This document shows, in pieces, positions 9,180 to 18,910 of a stretch of 37,064 nucleotides of DNA. The notes beneath the pieces are model-generated. The model saw nothing but the letters and a program-made list of their open reading frames with translations. It was not told where the DNA came from and did no database searches. How positions within the stretch are numbered: the first letter of the stretch is position 1; the number at the start of each line of letters is the position of its first letter. The stretch spans positions 1 through 37,064 of the forward strand of contig CAADGY010000385.1 in assembly GCA_900696665.1 (NCBI GenBank). Direction: 5' to 3'. Both the position numbers and the translations under genes were made by a program. The stretch comes from an uncultured Acidobacteriota bacterium (GTDB lineage Bacteria; Acidobacteriota; Terriglobia; Bryobacterales; Bryobacteraceae).

Positions 9180-10361
9180 TCAGTTGGAACGCTCGGCGAC
9201 AGACCGTATGATGGGTCCGAATAGCCGCTGAACCAACCTGTTCTGGAGGACTCCCTGCGTCCATCGCCATGTTGCTGAGGATCGAAGAGCGGAAATCTCT
9301 TCCTGCAGGGCGTCCGACCTTTGCTCGGCACTCAGCCGCTCGTAGCTGTTAGTTTTGTAATGCGGTGCGGATTCCTCAAGATAGCGCGCTGCGGCGCGTT
9401 CAGCTTCGGCTGACGGGATCAGCGGCGTAGAACGGGCCTCATCGATCACCCGTTGATAAAGATCCAGAATTTGATCGACGGCGGTTTGCAGCTCGCAATT
9501 GTCCCGTGCGGACTGGGAGACCGCTGCGGCGTCGGCCGGATCGTATTTCCGCAGCTCCGCTACCAGCGCATCTACCTCTATTGGACGGGAAAGCGTCCGG
9601 ATGCCGAAATTCGCTCGCCGGTATAACGCAAAGTTCTCCGATGACACCATCGTTCCCATCCGTCCGGGAGCGCACAGCACCACCGCCGTTCCAGTCGCCA
9701 TTGCCTCGATAGCCGACCGCGCCTTCGCAAAGACAACGTCATAACGCGTCAACAAGCGGCCGGGGTCCGGCTCTGTAGCGCCTGACGCTTTGCCAATAGC
9801 ATGGAGCTCAATCCCACATTGTGCGCACGCTTCCCGCAGTTTAGGAAGATCGTTACTATCCGAAAATTCGTTGCCGAAGGCCAGCGCCAGCCGCGGTGAG
9901 CGCGGAAGAGGCGTGCGCGGTGGAAACCGTCTCTTGTCGAAAAAATTCAGGATTAGCTCGATTCGTTCGGCTGGGATGCCTCCCTCAACAATCAGCCGCT
10001 CACGGCACAGCTCGTCCACGGCTACGTAGCGCAGAATGCGCGGAAAGCGCAAAGGGGCTTCCTCCCACGGCAGCCAGCCGTGACAATAGGAGATGGCGGG
10101 CGTCTCAGGAAACCACATCATTGCTGTCAGCGTTTCGTAGTGATGATGCCCATGAATGATGTCGGGCGCCTCGCCAAGAGACTCCAGGCTGCGGATGACC
10201 GGCACGGTTGCCGCTCGCAGTTCGTCGGCAACGCTCCCGAGATGCGTGCTATAGGCGACCGGACAATGGCCGCGTTGCATCAGTTCGATCGCCACATCGC
10301 GCACATAGAGCTCGCTACCTGCCCGTAATGCGAAGCCATTGTTGGTGAGAAGCACTCTCAT
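9180..10361 (-). CDS. Glycosyltransferase, GT4-like GT-B fold
   Basis: A 393-residue cytoplasmic protein with the two halves of a GT-B glycosyltransferase. The N-terminal half has a Gly-containing loop and acceptor-side features (VLLTNNGFALRAGSELYVRD, DIIHGHHHYE). The C-terminal half has the donor-side block DVVFAKARSAIEAMATGTAV, with the Glu-containing helix typical of family 4, and the linker ERIELILNFFDKRRF. The last 70 residues (ATWRWTQGVLQNRLVQRLF) resemble the amphipathic tail often found after such enzymes in envelope polysaccharide clusters. It should transfer a sugar from a nucleotide donor to a glycan or lipid. It overlaps the LpxD-like gene by four bases (ATGA), so the two are probably co-translated and act on the same envelope molecule. 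Confidence 0.75.
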   Translation of the reverse strand: MRVLLTNNGFALRAGSELYVRDVAIELMQRGHCPVAYSTHLGSVADELRAATVPVIRSLESLGEAPDIIHGHHHYETLTAMMWFPETPAISYCHGWLPWEEAPLRFPRILRYVAVDELCRERLIVEGGIPAERIELILNFFDKRRFPPRTPLPRSPRLALAFGNEFSDSNDLPKLREACAQCGIELHAIGKASGATEPDPGRLLTRYDVVFAKARSAIEAMATGTAVVLCAPGRMGTMVSSENFALYRRANFGIRTLSRPIEVDALVAELRKYDPADAAAVSQSARDNCELQTAVDQILDLYQRVIDEARSTPLIPSAEAERAAARYLEESAPHYKTNSYERLSAEQRSDALQEEISALRSSATWRWTQGVLQNRLVQRLFGPIIRSVAERSN

Positions 10362-11260
10362 CGGCCAGCCGCCTGTGAGTCCAGTTCAGTAAGAAGCCGC
10401 AAGAGCCTGCGATGCGAGACGGCAAAATTACCGCTCACGTGTGACCCAGCCTTGACACTGCGAATCACTGCCGCGCCAAGGCTTACAAATGCCTCGGGAC
10501 CGATGTCCAGACCGTGTGCAACCACCGCGCCCGGACCGATCCAGGCTTCCCTGCCGATCGACACACCACCATTCACAATGGCTCCATGTCCGACAAACGC
10601 CCGCTCACCGACATGGACACCATGCGAAACGAACGACTGCGAGCCGATCCTCGCGTCCGCTGAGATCTCCGTGTTCTGCCGGAACAATCCGGTGGCAATC
10701 ACTGCGCCGGGAAGCACATGCACGCGTTCGCCCACTCTCAAGCCGCCTGCATGCCGCATCTCCAATAGCCGGGCATTTGTCCGCACGGTCTGAAATCCTA
10801 CCGCTCCAAGGACGGCGCCGGCGCCAATGATCACCTGTCCGCCAAGTTCACACCGTTCGCCGATTGTTACGTGCGGCCCAATCGAACAGCCGGGGCCGAT
10901 ACGTACATTCCTCTCCGCCACCGACGCCATCGGATGCACTTCCGCTGTAGGATCGATAGCCGTTTCGAATCCTTCCCAATAGAAGCCGCTCTGAGCCAGT
11001 GAATTATGGATAAGTGCGAAGGCAACCCGCGGCTCGGGACATACGGCTAGCGCCATGTGTTCGGGAACCAACTCCGCGACCGCGGGTGCGGACAACACCG
11101 CTGAGACGCCTTTGTTGCGCCGCAGCGCAGCCGCGAATCGCCCGCTTTCCAGAAACACGAGGCTGCATGGCTGGGTTTCCGTGAGAAACCCAAGGTTTTC
11201 GAAAGCACCGTCACGTATCACTCTCACGTCTGCGAAACGAACGATCTCGCTCAGGCGCAT
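10358..11260 (-). CDS. LpxD-like left-handed beta-helix N-acyltransferase
   Basis: A 300-residue protein with LpxD architecture. An N-terminal substrate-binding domain (about 1-100: MRLSEIVRFADV, ENLGFLTETQPCSLVFLES) is followed by hexapeptide repeats (about 103-262: IDPTAEVHPMASV, RIGPGCSIGPHVTIGERCEL, WIGPGAVVAHGLDIG) and a helical tail. His213 in SHGVHVGERAF lies where LpxD has its catalytic His. LpxD adds a 3-hydroxyacyl chain to a UDP-glucosamine derivative in lipid A synthesis. However, the neighbours here are a glycosyltransferase and an acyl-CoA ligase, not fabZ or lpxA, so a paralogue that acylates another envelope sugar is equally possible. The start at 11260 is supported by GGGAGG upstream and by the LpxD N-terminus; the frame itself stays open to 11353. 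Confidence 0.75.
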   Translation of the reverse strand: MRLSEIVRFADVRVIRDGAFENLGFLTETQPCSLVFLESGRFAAALRRNKGVSAVLSAPAVAELVPEHMALAVCPEPRVAFALIHNSLAQSGFYWEGFETAIDPTAEVHPMASVAERNVRIGPGCSIGPHVTIGERCELGGQVIIGAGAVLGAVGFQTVRTNARLLEMRHAGGLRVGERVHVLPGAVIATGLFRQNTEISADARIGSQSFVSHGVHVGERAFVGHGAIVNGGVSIGREAWIGPGAVVAHGLDIGPEAFVSLGAAVIRSVKAGSHVSGNFAVSHRRLLRLLTELDSQAAGR

Positions 11261-11364
11261 GGAAGCTGCCCTCCCGGTTGGTTGTGCATCGCAGTTGCCC
11301 GGCAAGCCCCGTGCAACTATGCTGTTGTTTGCTGAGTTAGGGAGTACGTCCACGTTTTTATCCT

Positions 11365-12930
11365 ATGAAAGACGATTGCACAGTTTCCGGTCTACTGGCG
11401 AGCGCCGATTCGCTGCAGCTCGCTATCGCGGATGTAAGAGGGTATGGGCTGACGTATGAAAGACTTCGTTTGCAGATTGAGCAAACACACGATGCGCTGA
11501 AGAAGAGCGGCCTGGGACCGGATGACACCGTTGGAGTTGTGCTTCGGAACAATCCTGAAACCGCCGCTGCGCTGCTGGCGCTCCTGTCGTTTTGCCGGGT
11601 GGCTCCGCTAAACCCGACTTACACAGTGGCAGAATTCGACTTCGCGTTACGCGATTTGAATGCAGCCGCTGTTGTCACGACGGAAGAAATTCCGGCGGCC
11701 GCGACTGCCGCGTGCCGGTGCGAAACTGGACTGATACTACTTAAGGCGGCGAAATCACAGGTCCCCGCCGAATACAAGTTGGAAATCCGGCAGCCCCCGG
11801 CGAGGACGGAATGCGCATGGTCTGCCCCGGAACCAGACAGCATCGCCCTGCTCTTGCACACTTCCGGAACGACTTCCCGGCCGAAATTAGTTCCACTCAC
11901 GCAGCATAATTTGTGCCTTTCGTCCAAGGGTGTCGTCCGGGTGCTTCAGTTGGCTCCGGAAGACCGGTCGCTAACGGTCATGCCGCTATTCCATATTCAC
12001 GGAATAGTCGCAGGTCTACTCGCGCCAATAGCGGCGGGTGGTACCGTCTGTTGCGCCCCCGGTTTTCAGGCGACCAGGTTCTTTTCCTGGCTCGACGCCG
12101 CCAGGCCAACCTGGTACACGGCTGTACCCACGATGCACCAGGCCGTGTTGACGCGTGCCCGCCATAACACCGCCACACTGAACTGCCACAGCCTGAGGCT
12201 GATCCGCTCGTCGTCCTCTCCGTTGTATGCAAGCTTGTGGGACGAACTCGAAGCGACGTTTGGAGTGCCTGTTCTCAACGCCTATGGGATGACGGAAGCG
12301 GCGCATCAAATCGCCAGTGTCAGGCTGCCTGGCGGCGCTTGCTATCGCAACACAGTAGGTTTCTCGACGGGACCGGAGATTGCCATCTTCGACTCGCGGG
12401 GCGTTCCGGTCTCAAACGGCGAATCCGGAGAGATTGTGTTACGAGGAGAGCAGATCACCCGAGGTTACCTTCAGCCACCGGAAGCGAGGTCGGCCTTCGA
12501 TAGCGGTTGGTTTCATACGGGTGACGAAGGACGGATCGGCGGTGATGGGCTGTTGACTCTTACCGGCCGGTTGAAGGAAATCATCAACAGCGGTGGAGAA
12601 AAGGTGTCTCCTTACGAGGTAGAAGAGGCGCTGCTGGCTCACCCTGGTGTTGCCGAAGCGGCTGTTTTCGCTACGCCTCATCGGATGCTCGGCGAAGAGG
12701 TCGCTTCGGCGGTCGTGGCCCGCGAGGGTTTCCACATCGACGAATGGGACCTGCTGCGAACAGTGGGCCTGCGACTGGCCCGTCACAAGATGCCGCGCCG
12801 CGTTCTGTTTGTCGACGCCATCCCTCGCGGCGCCACGGGAAAGATTCAAAGAGCCGGTCTTGCCGCGCAACTGGGCCTTGTTCATTCAGACGCGCATGAG
12901 CATGCCCCCGATGAGCACACCGGAGCGTGA
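11365..12930 (+). CDS. Acyl-CoA synthetase (AMP-forming), oxalyl-CoA synthetase-like
   Basis: A 521-residue member of the ANL adenylating family. Its motifs in order are LLLHTSGTTSRPKLV (P-loop), MPLFHIHG, TWYTAVPTMHQ, NAYGMTEAAHQ (A5), GWFHTGDEG (A7), GRLKEIINSGGEKVSPYEVE (A8 and hinge) and PRGATGKIQ with the catalytic Lys (A10). The MPLFHIHG, WYTAVPTMHQ and AYGMTEA run resembles the Pcs60/AAE3 group, whose known members make oxalyl-CoA. It should activate a short carboxylic acid to an acyl-CoA through an acyl-adenylate. It diverges from the LpxD-like gene across 104 bases, so it could supply an acyl donor to that enzyme, although this is only suggested by position. The stop lies 3 bases from the stop of the convergent hydrolase gene. 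No Shine-Dalgarno site is visible. Confidence 0.85.
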   Translation: MKDDCTVSGLLASADSLQLAIADVRGYGLTYERLRLQIEQTHDALKKSGLGPDDTVGVVLRNNPETAAALLALLSFCRVAPLNPTYTVAEFDFALRDLNAAAVVTTEEIPAAATAACRCETGLILLKAAKSQVPAEYKLEIRQPPARTECAWSAPEPDSIALLLHTSGTTSRPKLVPLTQHNLCLSSKGVVRVLQLAPEDRSLTVMPLFHIHGIVAGLLAPIAAGGTVCCAPGFQATRFFSWLDAARPTWYTAVPTMHQAVLTRARHNTATLNCHSLRLIRSSSSPLYASLWDELEATFGVPVLNAYGMTEAAHQIASVRLPGGACYRNTVGFSTGPEIAIFDSRGVPVSNGESGEIVLRGEQITRGYLQPPEARSAFDSGWFHTGDEGRIGGDGLLTLTGRLKEIINSGGEKVSPYEVEEALLAHPGVAEAAVFATPHRMLGEEVASAVVAREGFHIDEWDLLRTVGLRLARHKMPRRVLFVDAIPRGATGKIQRAGLAAQLGLVHSDAHEHAPDEHTGA

Positions 12931-12933
12931 AGG

Positions 12934-15081
12934 CTACGATCCCGCCGCGGCGCTGAGGGCGGAAGCGTCCCATGCCGCGTTCGCGGTGACGTGTACGTTG
13001 CCGGCGGCCGCGTACACTTTCCTGACGGTTTCTACATCCAGAGTTTTGCCGGCGGCATCGATCGTTCCGGCGAGCGTAAGGCGGCGCGGCACCAGGGACG
13101 CGGCCAGTTCAGGCAGATCTGTCTGTTTCAGCAAGCCGGGGACAAAAGCGCCGAAGAGGTCCTGCTGGTTGCTCACGGCCGGATTATGGTAATTGCCGCC
13201 GCGATACTCCTCCATCTCCAGGACATTACGGTAAGAAACCAATCCACTTGAGAGGTACGCCGCGTGAATATTGCTATCGAGCGCCGCGGCGAACAGAGCG
13301 GGCGCCGTCAGGTTTCCGCGCGCGGCGAGCACGATTCTATCGGGCGCGCCTGAGCTGGCGCGCAAGGCTCCGGCCGCCGCGAGAATGTCGGTGACGCGCT
13401 GACCCAGCAGCGGCTTGCCGAGAATCATGGAAGACCACGAGTAGTGCTGTTCGGAATGATGTGATGCCGTGTGCCGTGCCGCGCCGCGACTGTATTCGGG
13501 CGTCAGGTCGCCGATACCGCGCACGTCGAGCGCGCAAACCGAATAGCCGTTCGCTGCCAGGGTTTCATAAAGCCCGCCTTCCTGCCATTGCGCGCGGCCC
13601 GCCGGATCGATGAGCAGCAACAGCGCTTTGGCGCGGCCTGTCCTTGGCTGATACAACCACGCCGGCAGAAAAACGTTCGTGGCAGACCGGATCTCAATCG
13701 CCTCGATGTCCGCGCGCCGGAACCTTGTTTTCGCCAGCCGGATAGGTGGGGCTGTTTCCACGTCATCGAGCGACAGCAGGAGTGGAAGATTCGCGGGAGT
13801 TCTTTCGATGTGACGCTTGCGCAGCATCGTCAGTGGCGTCTCACTGCCGAAAGTAAGAACCGTACTGCCCTTGGCGGCGAACAAGACTTCGTCTTTCTCC
13901 GGCGCCACCTCGGGTTCTTCGTTCACCGGCTTTTCGTGCTTGAGCCAGCGCAGAAACCAGTTGTAAATCGCAATGCGCGATCCGTAAGCGAGGTTATGTG
14001 GCAGCGGGGAATCTTCCCACGCAATACGGTCCGCGTGACCCAAGGCGGCGTAGACTCTTTGAAGCTTGGCGAATTCCTCCAAGCCACTCGCGATGTAATT
14101 GGGCGAGTAAGTGCCCGCGAAATCTTTCGCGCTGGGAACAAACAATAAAGGTTTGGTCGCCATCGGATAAAGCAGGTCCCAGCGATCGAAGCCCAATGGA
14201 GCGGAGCCGGCGAAGTTCTGTTCGGCGTCATCGGTGGCGCCTGGAGGGTTGAAGTTCCGGCACGCGATGTTCTCGGTATTTCCGCAGGCAACGGCGGCTG
14301 CCGCCAGACGGCCGTCAACGGCTGCGAGCAACATCGTATTGGTACCGCCTCCGGATGTCCCCGTGGAGGCCAGCCGCTTGGGATCCACCATAGGGTGCGA
14401 CGCAAGATAGTCAAGGCTGCGCACGGCATCCCAGGCTTGAAGCCGCACGCTCGAATCGCCGATCAGCAGCATCTGCTTGCCCGGCACCGTGTGCTCGTCG
14501 TCCGCCCCTCCGGGAAGACGGCTGCGCGACGGGTTGGGTCCAGGATAGTAGGTGCGCTCGCCCTGTCCCATCGGATCGAAGGCCAGCACCAGGAAGCCCA
14601 GCCGTACAAGCCCCTGGCAGCATCTCTGGTAGGAGTCCCACGCTTTGCCGTTGGAGGCATGGCCCATCTGGAACAACACGCCGGGGAAGGGAGCGCTTGC
14701 AGTGGTGGGGATATAGAGGTTCGCTGAAACGTGGAATCCGGGCTGTGTTTCGTACACGATCTTTTCCACCCGGTAACCCTGACGGTCAAACGACCCTGTG
14801 ACGCGTGCATTCAAAGGTGTGCGTTCCGGTTTGCCTCCCGCCAGTTTCCAGAAGGTTTCCGTCACCCATCGTTGGCGCGCGCGGAGCGCCTCCGGCGTTG
14901 TCAGCCGCGCGATCTCCCGGTTGCGCAGGTTGTACGCCCGTGCGGCAAGCGAGCGCAGGTAGTCGGGCAGAATTCGGGAGTAGTCGCGGTAAACCAGCGG
15001 TTCGCGGGATGTTTGTGAGGTGGACGGGCGTGCCGCGGCGAGTGTGGCGGCTGTCCAGGATACGAAGAATCGTCGTGTCAC
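12934..15081 (-). CDS. Exported tandem alpha/beta hydrolase, acetyl-xylan-esterase-like
   Basis: A 715-residue protein with a short N-terminal signal (RRFFVSWTAATLAAARPS). Residues about 95-385 form an alpha/beta hydrolase of the acetyl-xylan-esterase/dienelactone-hydrolase type: PFPGVLFQMGH, FDPMGQGER, nucleophile elbow GTSGGG with Ser243, and candidate acid and base residues Asp321 (PSAKDFAG) and His363 (LPHNLAYG). Residues about 440-700 look like a second alpha/beta fold (ALLLLIDPAGRAQW, CALDVRGIGD), but where the elbow should be it reads VLAARGNLT with no Ser. The second half is therefore probably non-catalytic. The likely role is de-esterification of a polysaccharide or other ester in the envelope or outside the cell. 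The start codon is GTG. The gene is tail-to-tail with the ligase gene and diverges from kgd. Confidence 0.75.
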   Translation of the reverse strand: MTRRFFVSWTAATLAAARPSTSQTSREPLVYRDYSRILPDYLRSLAARAYNLRNREIARLTTPEALRARQRWVTETFWKLAGGKPERTPLNARVTGSFDRQGYRVEKIVYETQPGFHVSANLYIPTTASAPFPGVLFQMGHASNGKAWDSYQRCCQGLVRLGFLVLAFDPMGQGERTYYPGPNPSRSRLPGGADDEHTVPGKQMLLIGDSSVRLQAWDAVRSLDYLASHPMVDPKRLASTGTSGGGTNTMLLAAVDGRLAAAAVACGNTENIACRNFNPPGATDDAEQNFAGSAPLGFDRWDLLYPMATKPLLFVPSAKDFAGTYSPNYIASGLEEFAKLQRVYAALGHADRIAWEDSPLPHNLAYGSRIAIYNWFLRWLKHEKPVNEEPEVAPEKDEVLFAAKGSTVLTFGSETPLTMLRKRHIERTPANLPLLLSLDDVETAPPIRLAKTRFRRADIEAIEIRSATNVFLPAWLYQPRTGRAKALLLLIDPAGRAQWQEGGLYETLAANGYSVCALDVRGIGDLTPEYSRGAARHTASHHSEQHYSWSSMILGKPLLGQRVTDILAAAGALRASSGAPDRIVLAARGNLTAPALFAAALDSNIHAAYLSSGLVSYRNVLEMEEYRGGNYHNPAVSNQQDLFGAFVPGLLKQTDLPELAASLVPRRLTLAGTIDAAGKTLDVETVRKVYAAAGNVHVTANAAWDASALSAAAGS

Positions 15082-15169
15082 TCTCTATCGACGATACAAC
15101 GTTATGTGCCCGAAAAATCTGGTGCGTCGGGTATCATACTTATAAGGGCTATTTTCCTCTATACCTGCA

Positions 15170-18100
15170 ATGGCGCAAGCTACAGATCCAAAAATAGACA
15201 TCAACAGTTGGCTCGAAGATGAGCTCTATCAGCAGTATTTGCATGACCGGAAGACCGTCGACGACAGTTGGAAGCATATCTTCGAAGAGGGCAACAGTTC
15301 CGGCACTTCTTCCACGGTTCCACAGCGGCAGATAGAAGCCAAATCCCCGGAAACACGCGCGCTGGCGGTCCCTCAGCTCGCCATTGAAACCGGGCCGGCC
15401 GAACAGTTGGCGCTCCTGCGCGGGCCCTCCGGCCGCATCGTGGAGAACATGGAGGCGAGCCTCTCCATTCCGGTTGCGACCTCGCAGCGTACCATCCCGG
15501 TCAAAGTCATCGACGAAAACCGCCGCATCATCAATGAGCATAGGACGCTGCTCGGTAACAGCAAGATCTCCTACACCCACCTTACCGGTTGGGCGGTTGT
15601 ACAGGCTCTGAAGTCGTATCCGAACGTCAACAACGCCTTCATCCGGAAGCAGGGCGAGCCATTCCGTTGGGTGCGCAATCAGATCAACATCGGCATTGCC
15701 GTGGATGTGACGGGAAAAGACGGCAACCGGTCCCTCATGGTGCCGAATATCAAAGATGCCGATGGGATGAATTTTCAACAGTTCCTTACGGCGTTCGACG
15801 ACATTGTTCGCCGTGCCCGCTCCTCCAGGCTCAAAGTCGAGGATTTCCAGGGTACAACGATTTCACTGACGAATCCCGGCACGGTGGGCACCGTAAGCTC
15901 CGTGCCAAGGCTCATGCCCGGCCAGGGCGCCATTATCGCTACCGGCACGATCGACTATCCGGCCGAGTACGCCGGTGTTACTGATGCCATGCGCGCCACA
16001 CTCGGTGTCGGCAAGGTGATGACCCTCACCTGCACCTACGACCACCGGATCATTCAAGGGGCGGAATCCGGTTCGTTCCTGGCGAAGATGGAGGAGTTGT
16101 TGCAGGGAGGCGACGAGTTCTACGAAAAGATCTTCGCCGACCTGAAGATGCCGTATCATCCCGTCCGGTGGGAAGCGGACAGGGCAGCGGCTCTGCCTGG
16201 CAAGGCCGACCCCAGGATTTCGGAAATTGCGAAGCAGGCGGCCGTTCTCCAGCTCATCAATGCTTACCGTGTGCGAGGGCACTTGATCGCCGACCTGGAT
16301 CCTCTCGGCTCCGAGCCTAGCCATCACGCCGAACTGGACCCGGCCACCTATGGGCTTTCAATCTGGGACCTGGACCGCGAATTTCTGACCGGCACGCTCG
16401 GCGAAGCTATGGGCAGCGGTGGTCCGCAGCCCGTGGCAACCTTGCGGCAGATTCTCGAAACATTGCGCCGCACCTACTGCGGAAAGATCAGTTGCGAGTA
16501 CATGAACATTCAGGTGCCGGAGCAAAAGCGCTGGCTTCAGCACCGCATGGAACCCACCACCAACAACTGGCCGCTGGATGACGAGACCCGCCGGTGGATC
16601 CTGGAACGTCTGGTCGAAGCCGAGGAATTCGAACACTTTCTGCACGCCCGTTACATCGGACACAAACGGTTTTCGCTCGAAGGCGGTGAGACCGCCATCG
16701 CGGTGCTCGATCATGTACTCGACAAGTGTGCCGACAGCGGCGTTCATGAGGTCGTGATCGGGATGGCTCATCGCGGCCGCATTACCGTACTGGCGAATGT
16801 GGTCGGCAAAGACCTGAAGCAGATCTTTTCGCAATTCGAGGAGAACTACGACCCTACCGCGACTCAGGGTTCCGGAGATGTCAAGTATCATCTTGGCGCC
16901 ACCGGTTTGCACCGCTCGAGGTCCCACCGTGAAATTATCGTCTCCGTTTCGCCGAATCCGAGCCACCTGGAGGCGGTCGATCCGGTGGTGCAAGGCATTG
17001 TCCGCCCCAAGCAGGACCGCCTGGGAGACATTGAGCGAAAGCGCGTCATTCCCCTGCTGATTCACGGCGATGCCGCATTTGCGGGGCAGGGCGTTGTGGC
17101 CGAGACTCTGAACCTGTCGCAGCTCGATGGCTACTGTACCGGCGGCACCATACACCTGATCATCAACAATCAGATCGGATTCACTACCGGTCCGGAGGAA
17201 GCGCGCTCAACGGCATATCCCACCGACGTCGCGCGTATGGTGCAGGCACCGATTTTCCACGTGAACGGAGACGACCCGGAGGCGGCAGTCCGCGCCGCCC
17301 AGCTTGCCTTTGACTACCGGCAGGAATTCGGCAAAGACGTTGTCATCGATATGATCTGCTACCGGCGACACGGCCACAATGAAGCGGACGATCCCAGCTA
17401 CACGCAGCCGATTCTTTATCGCAAGATCCGCCAGCAGCCGTCTGTCTCGGTCCTCTATGCCGAGCGCCTGGCGCGCGAAGGAGCTATCACGCGGGAGGAA
17501 GCGGACCAGATGCGAAAGCGTATTGCCGCGCGTTTCTCCGAAGCGTTCGATGAGGCCAGAAAAGCGCAGGAACGCTTTGAAGTATCCGAGCTCAGCGCCG
17601 TCGATACCGAACAGATTGGGAGCTACTGCCCGCGAACAGCCGTTTCCCGCGATACGCTGGATCGCGTTGTGAACGGTCTCACCACGTTTCCATCCGATTT
17701 CCGTTTGCATCCCAAGCTTCGCGGTTTCATTGAACGGCGTAAGGAAGCGCTGACCAAGGATTCCGTCGACTGGGCCCTGGGGGAATCGCTGGCTTGGGGA
17801 TCTCTTGTCCTGGAAGGCACGCCCGCCCGGCTGAGCGGACAGGATAGCGGGCGTGGAACGTTCAGCCAGCGCCATTTGGAATACTACGATAGCGAAGACG
17901 GCCATCAGTACATTCCCATGAAGCATCTGTCTCCCGATCAGGCCCGTTTTGAGGTCTGGGACAGTTCGCTTAGCGAATACGCCGTGATGGGATTTGAGTT
18001 TGGCTATAGTGTCGCGGACCCGCTAACGCTTGTCATGTGGGAAGCTCAGTTCGGCGATTTCGCCAACGGCGCCCAGATCATGATCGATCAGTTCATCGTC

Positions 18101-18853
18101 GCGGCGGAAGCCAAGTGGGGCCAGCCGAGCGGGCTGGTTCTTCTGCTGCCGCACGGCTACGAAGGCCAGGGGCCGGAGCATTCGAGCGCCCGCATTGAGC
18201 GGTTCCTGACACTTGGCGCGGAGGAGAACATTCAGATAGTGAATTGCACTACTCCGGCGCAGTACTTCCATGTTCTTCGGCGGCAGATGTTGTGCGGCGC
18301 GGACCGGCGTGGCGTCCGGAAGCCGCTGATCATCTTTACCCCCAAAAGCCTGTTGCGGCATGCCAAGGCCGTCTCGGCTGTTCAGGAATTCACCTCCGGT
18401 GGATTCCGCGAGGTGCTGGATGACCAGTCGCTCCCGGCCTATGACCGTGTTACGCGCCTGCTGCTTTGCTCCGGGAAGATTTACTATGAACTGCTGGCGG
18501 CAAGGGAGGAGAAAAAGGCGGATCACGTCGCGATCGTTCGTATAGAGCAGCTTTATCCGTTCCCGCAGCAGTTGCTTCGCGATGTGCTGATGCGATATCC
18601 GCTCAGCGCCGACGTCTTCTGGGTTCAGGAGGAGCCGCGCAACATGGGTCCCTGGCGTTTCATGGCCGAGAGTATTCAGCCTATGCTGGAGACTCCCAAG
18701 CGGAATCTGCGATACGTAGGGCGTCAGGAGATGGCAAGTCCTGCTCCGGGCTCGATGCGCCGCCACACCCAGGAGCAAAAGGAGATCCTCGAAGACGCCT
18801 TCGCTCCCGCGCCGGCGGTCCGCACCCGCACCCGGGTGCGCCGGGTTCGTTGA
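15170..18853 (+). CDS. kgd: Multifunctional 2-oxoglutarate metabolism enzyme (Kgd/SucA-type, E2 domain fused to E1)
   Basis: A 1227-residue protein, the usual length of mycobacterial Kgd. The N-terminus (INSWLEDELYQQYLHDRKTV) matches the short E1 leader. Residues about 75-325 are an E2 succinyltransferase catalytic domain, ending in TYDHRIIQGAESG with the catalytic His near 290; there is no lipoyl domain. From about 345 to the end is the thiamine-diphosphate E1 component, with HGDAAFAGQG (near 633) and INNQIGFTT (near 665) at the cofactor site. The enzyme decarboxylates 2-oxoglutarate in the TCA cycle and can feed succinyl transfer, or carboligation and semialdehyde formation, depending on its E2/E3 partners. 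No lpd or other TCA gene lies in the window. The start has no Shine-Dalgarno site; TATCAT and TATAAG at 15132-15146 are possible -10 elements. Confidence 0.93.
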   Translation: MAQATDPKIDINSWLEDELYQQYLHDRKTVDDSWKHIFEEGNSSGTSSTVPQRQIEAKSPETRALAVPQLAIETGPAEQLALLRGPSGRIVENMEASLSIPVATSQRTIPVKVIDENRRIINEHRTLLGNSKISYTHLTGWAVVQALKSYPNVNNAFIRKQGEPFRWVRNQINIGIAVDVTGKDGNRSLMVPNIKDADGMNFQQFLTAFDDIVRRARSSRLKVEDFQGTTISLTNPGTVGTVSSVPRLMPGQGAIIATGTIDYPAEYAGVTDAMRATLGVGKVMTLTCTYDHRIIQGAESGSFLAKMEELLQGGDEFYEKIFADLKMPYHPVRWEADRAAALPGKADPRISEIAKQAAVLQLINAYRVRGHLIADLDPLGSEPSHHAELDPATYGLSIWDLDREFLTGTLGEAMGSGGPQPVATLRQILETLRRTYCGKISCEYMNIQVPEQKRWLQHRMEPTTNNWPLDDETRRWILERLVEAEEFEHFLHARYIGHKRFSLEGGETAIAVLDHVLDKCADSGVHEVVIGMAHRGRITVLANVVGKDLKQIFSQFEENYDPTATQGSGDVKYHLGATGLHRSRSHREIIVSVSPNPSHLEAVDPVVQGIVRPKQDRLGDIERKRVIPLLIHGDAAFAGQGVVAETLNLSQLDGYCTGGTIHLIINNQIGFTTGPEEARSTAYPTDVARMVQAPIFHVNGDDPEAAVRAAQLAFDYRQEFGKDVVIDMICYRRHGHNEADDPSYTQPILYRKIRQQPSVSVLYAERLAREGAITREEADQMRKRIAARFSEAFDEARKAQERFEVSELSAVDTEQIGSYCPRTAVSRDTLDRVVNGLTTFPSDFRLHPKLRGFIERRKEALTKDSVDWALGESLAWGSLVLEGTPARLSGQDSGRGTFSQRHLEYYDSEDGHQYIPMKHLSPDQARFEVWDSSLSEYAVMGFEFGYSVADPLTLVMWEAQFGDFANGAQIMIDQFIVAAEAKWGQPSGLVLLLPHGYEGQGPEHSSARIERFLTLGAEENIQIVNCTTPAQYFHVLRRQMLCGADRRGVRKPLIIFTPKSLLRHAKAVSAVQEFTSGGFREVLDDQSLPAYDRVTRLLLCSGKIYYELLAAREEKKADHVAIVRIEQLYPFPQQLLRDVLMRYPLSADVFWVQEEPRNMGPWRFMAESIQPMLETPKRNLRYVGRQEMASPAPGSMRRHTQEQKEILEDAFAPAPAVRTRTRVRRVR

Positions 18854-18910
18854 CGGCGCATGCTTGATTTCAAGAACAAAGCGGGCGGCTTTTGCGTCCC
18901 GAGGAGATAG

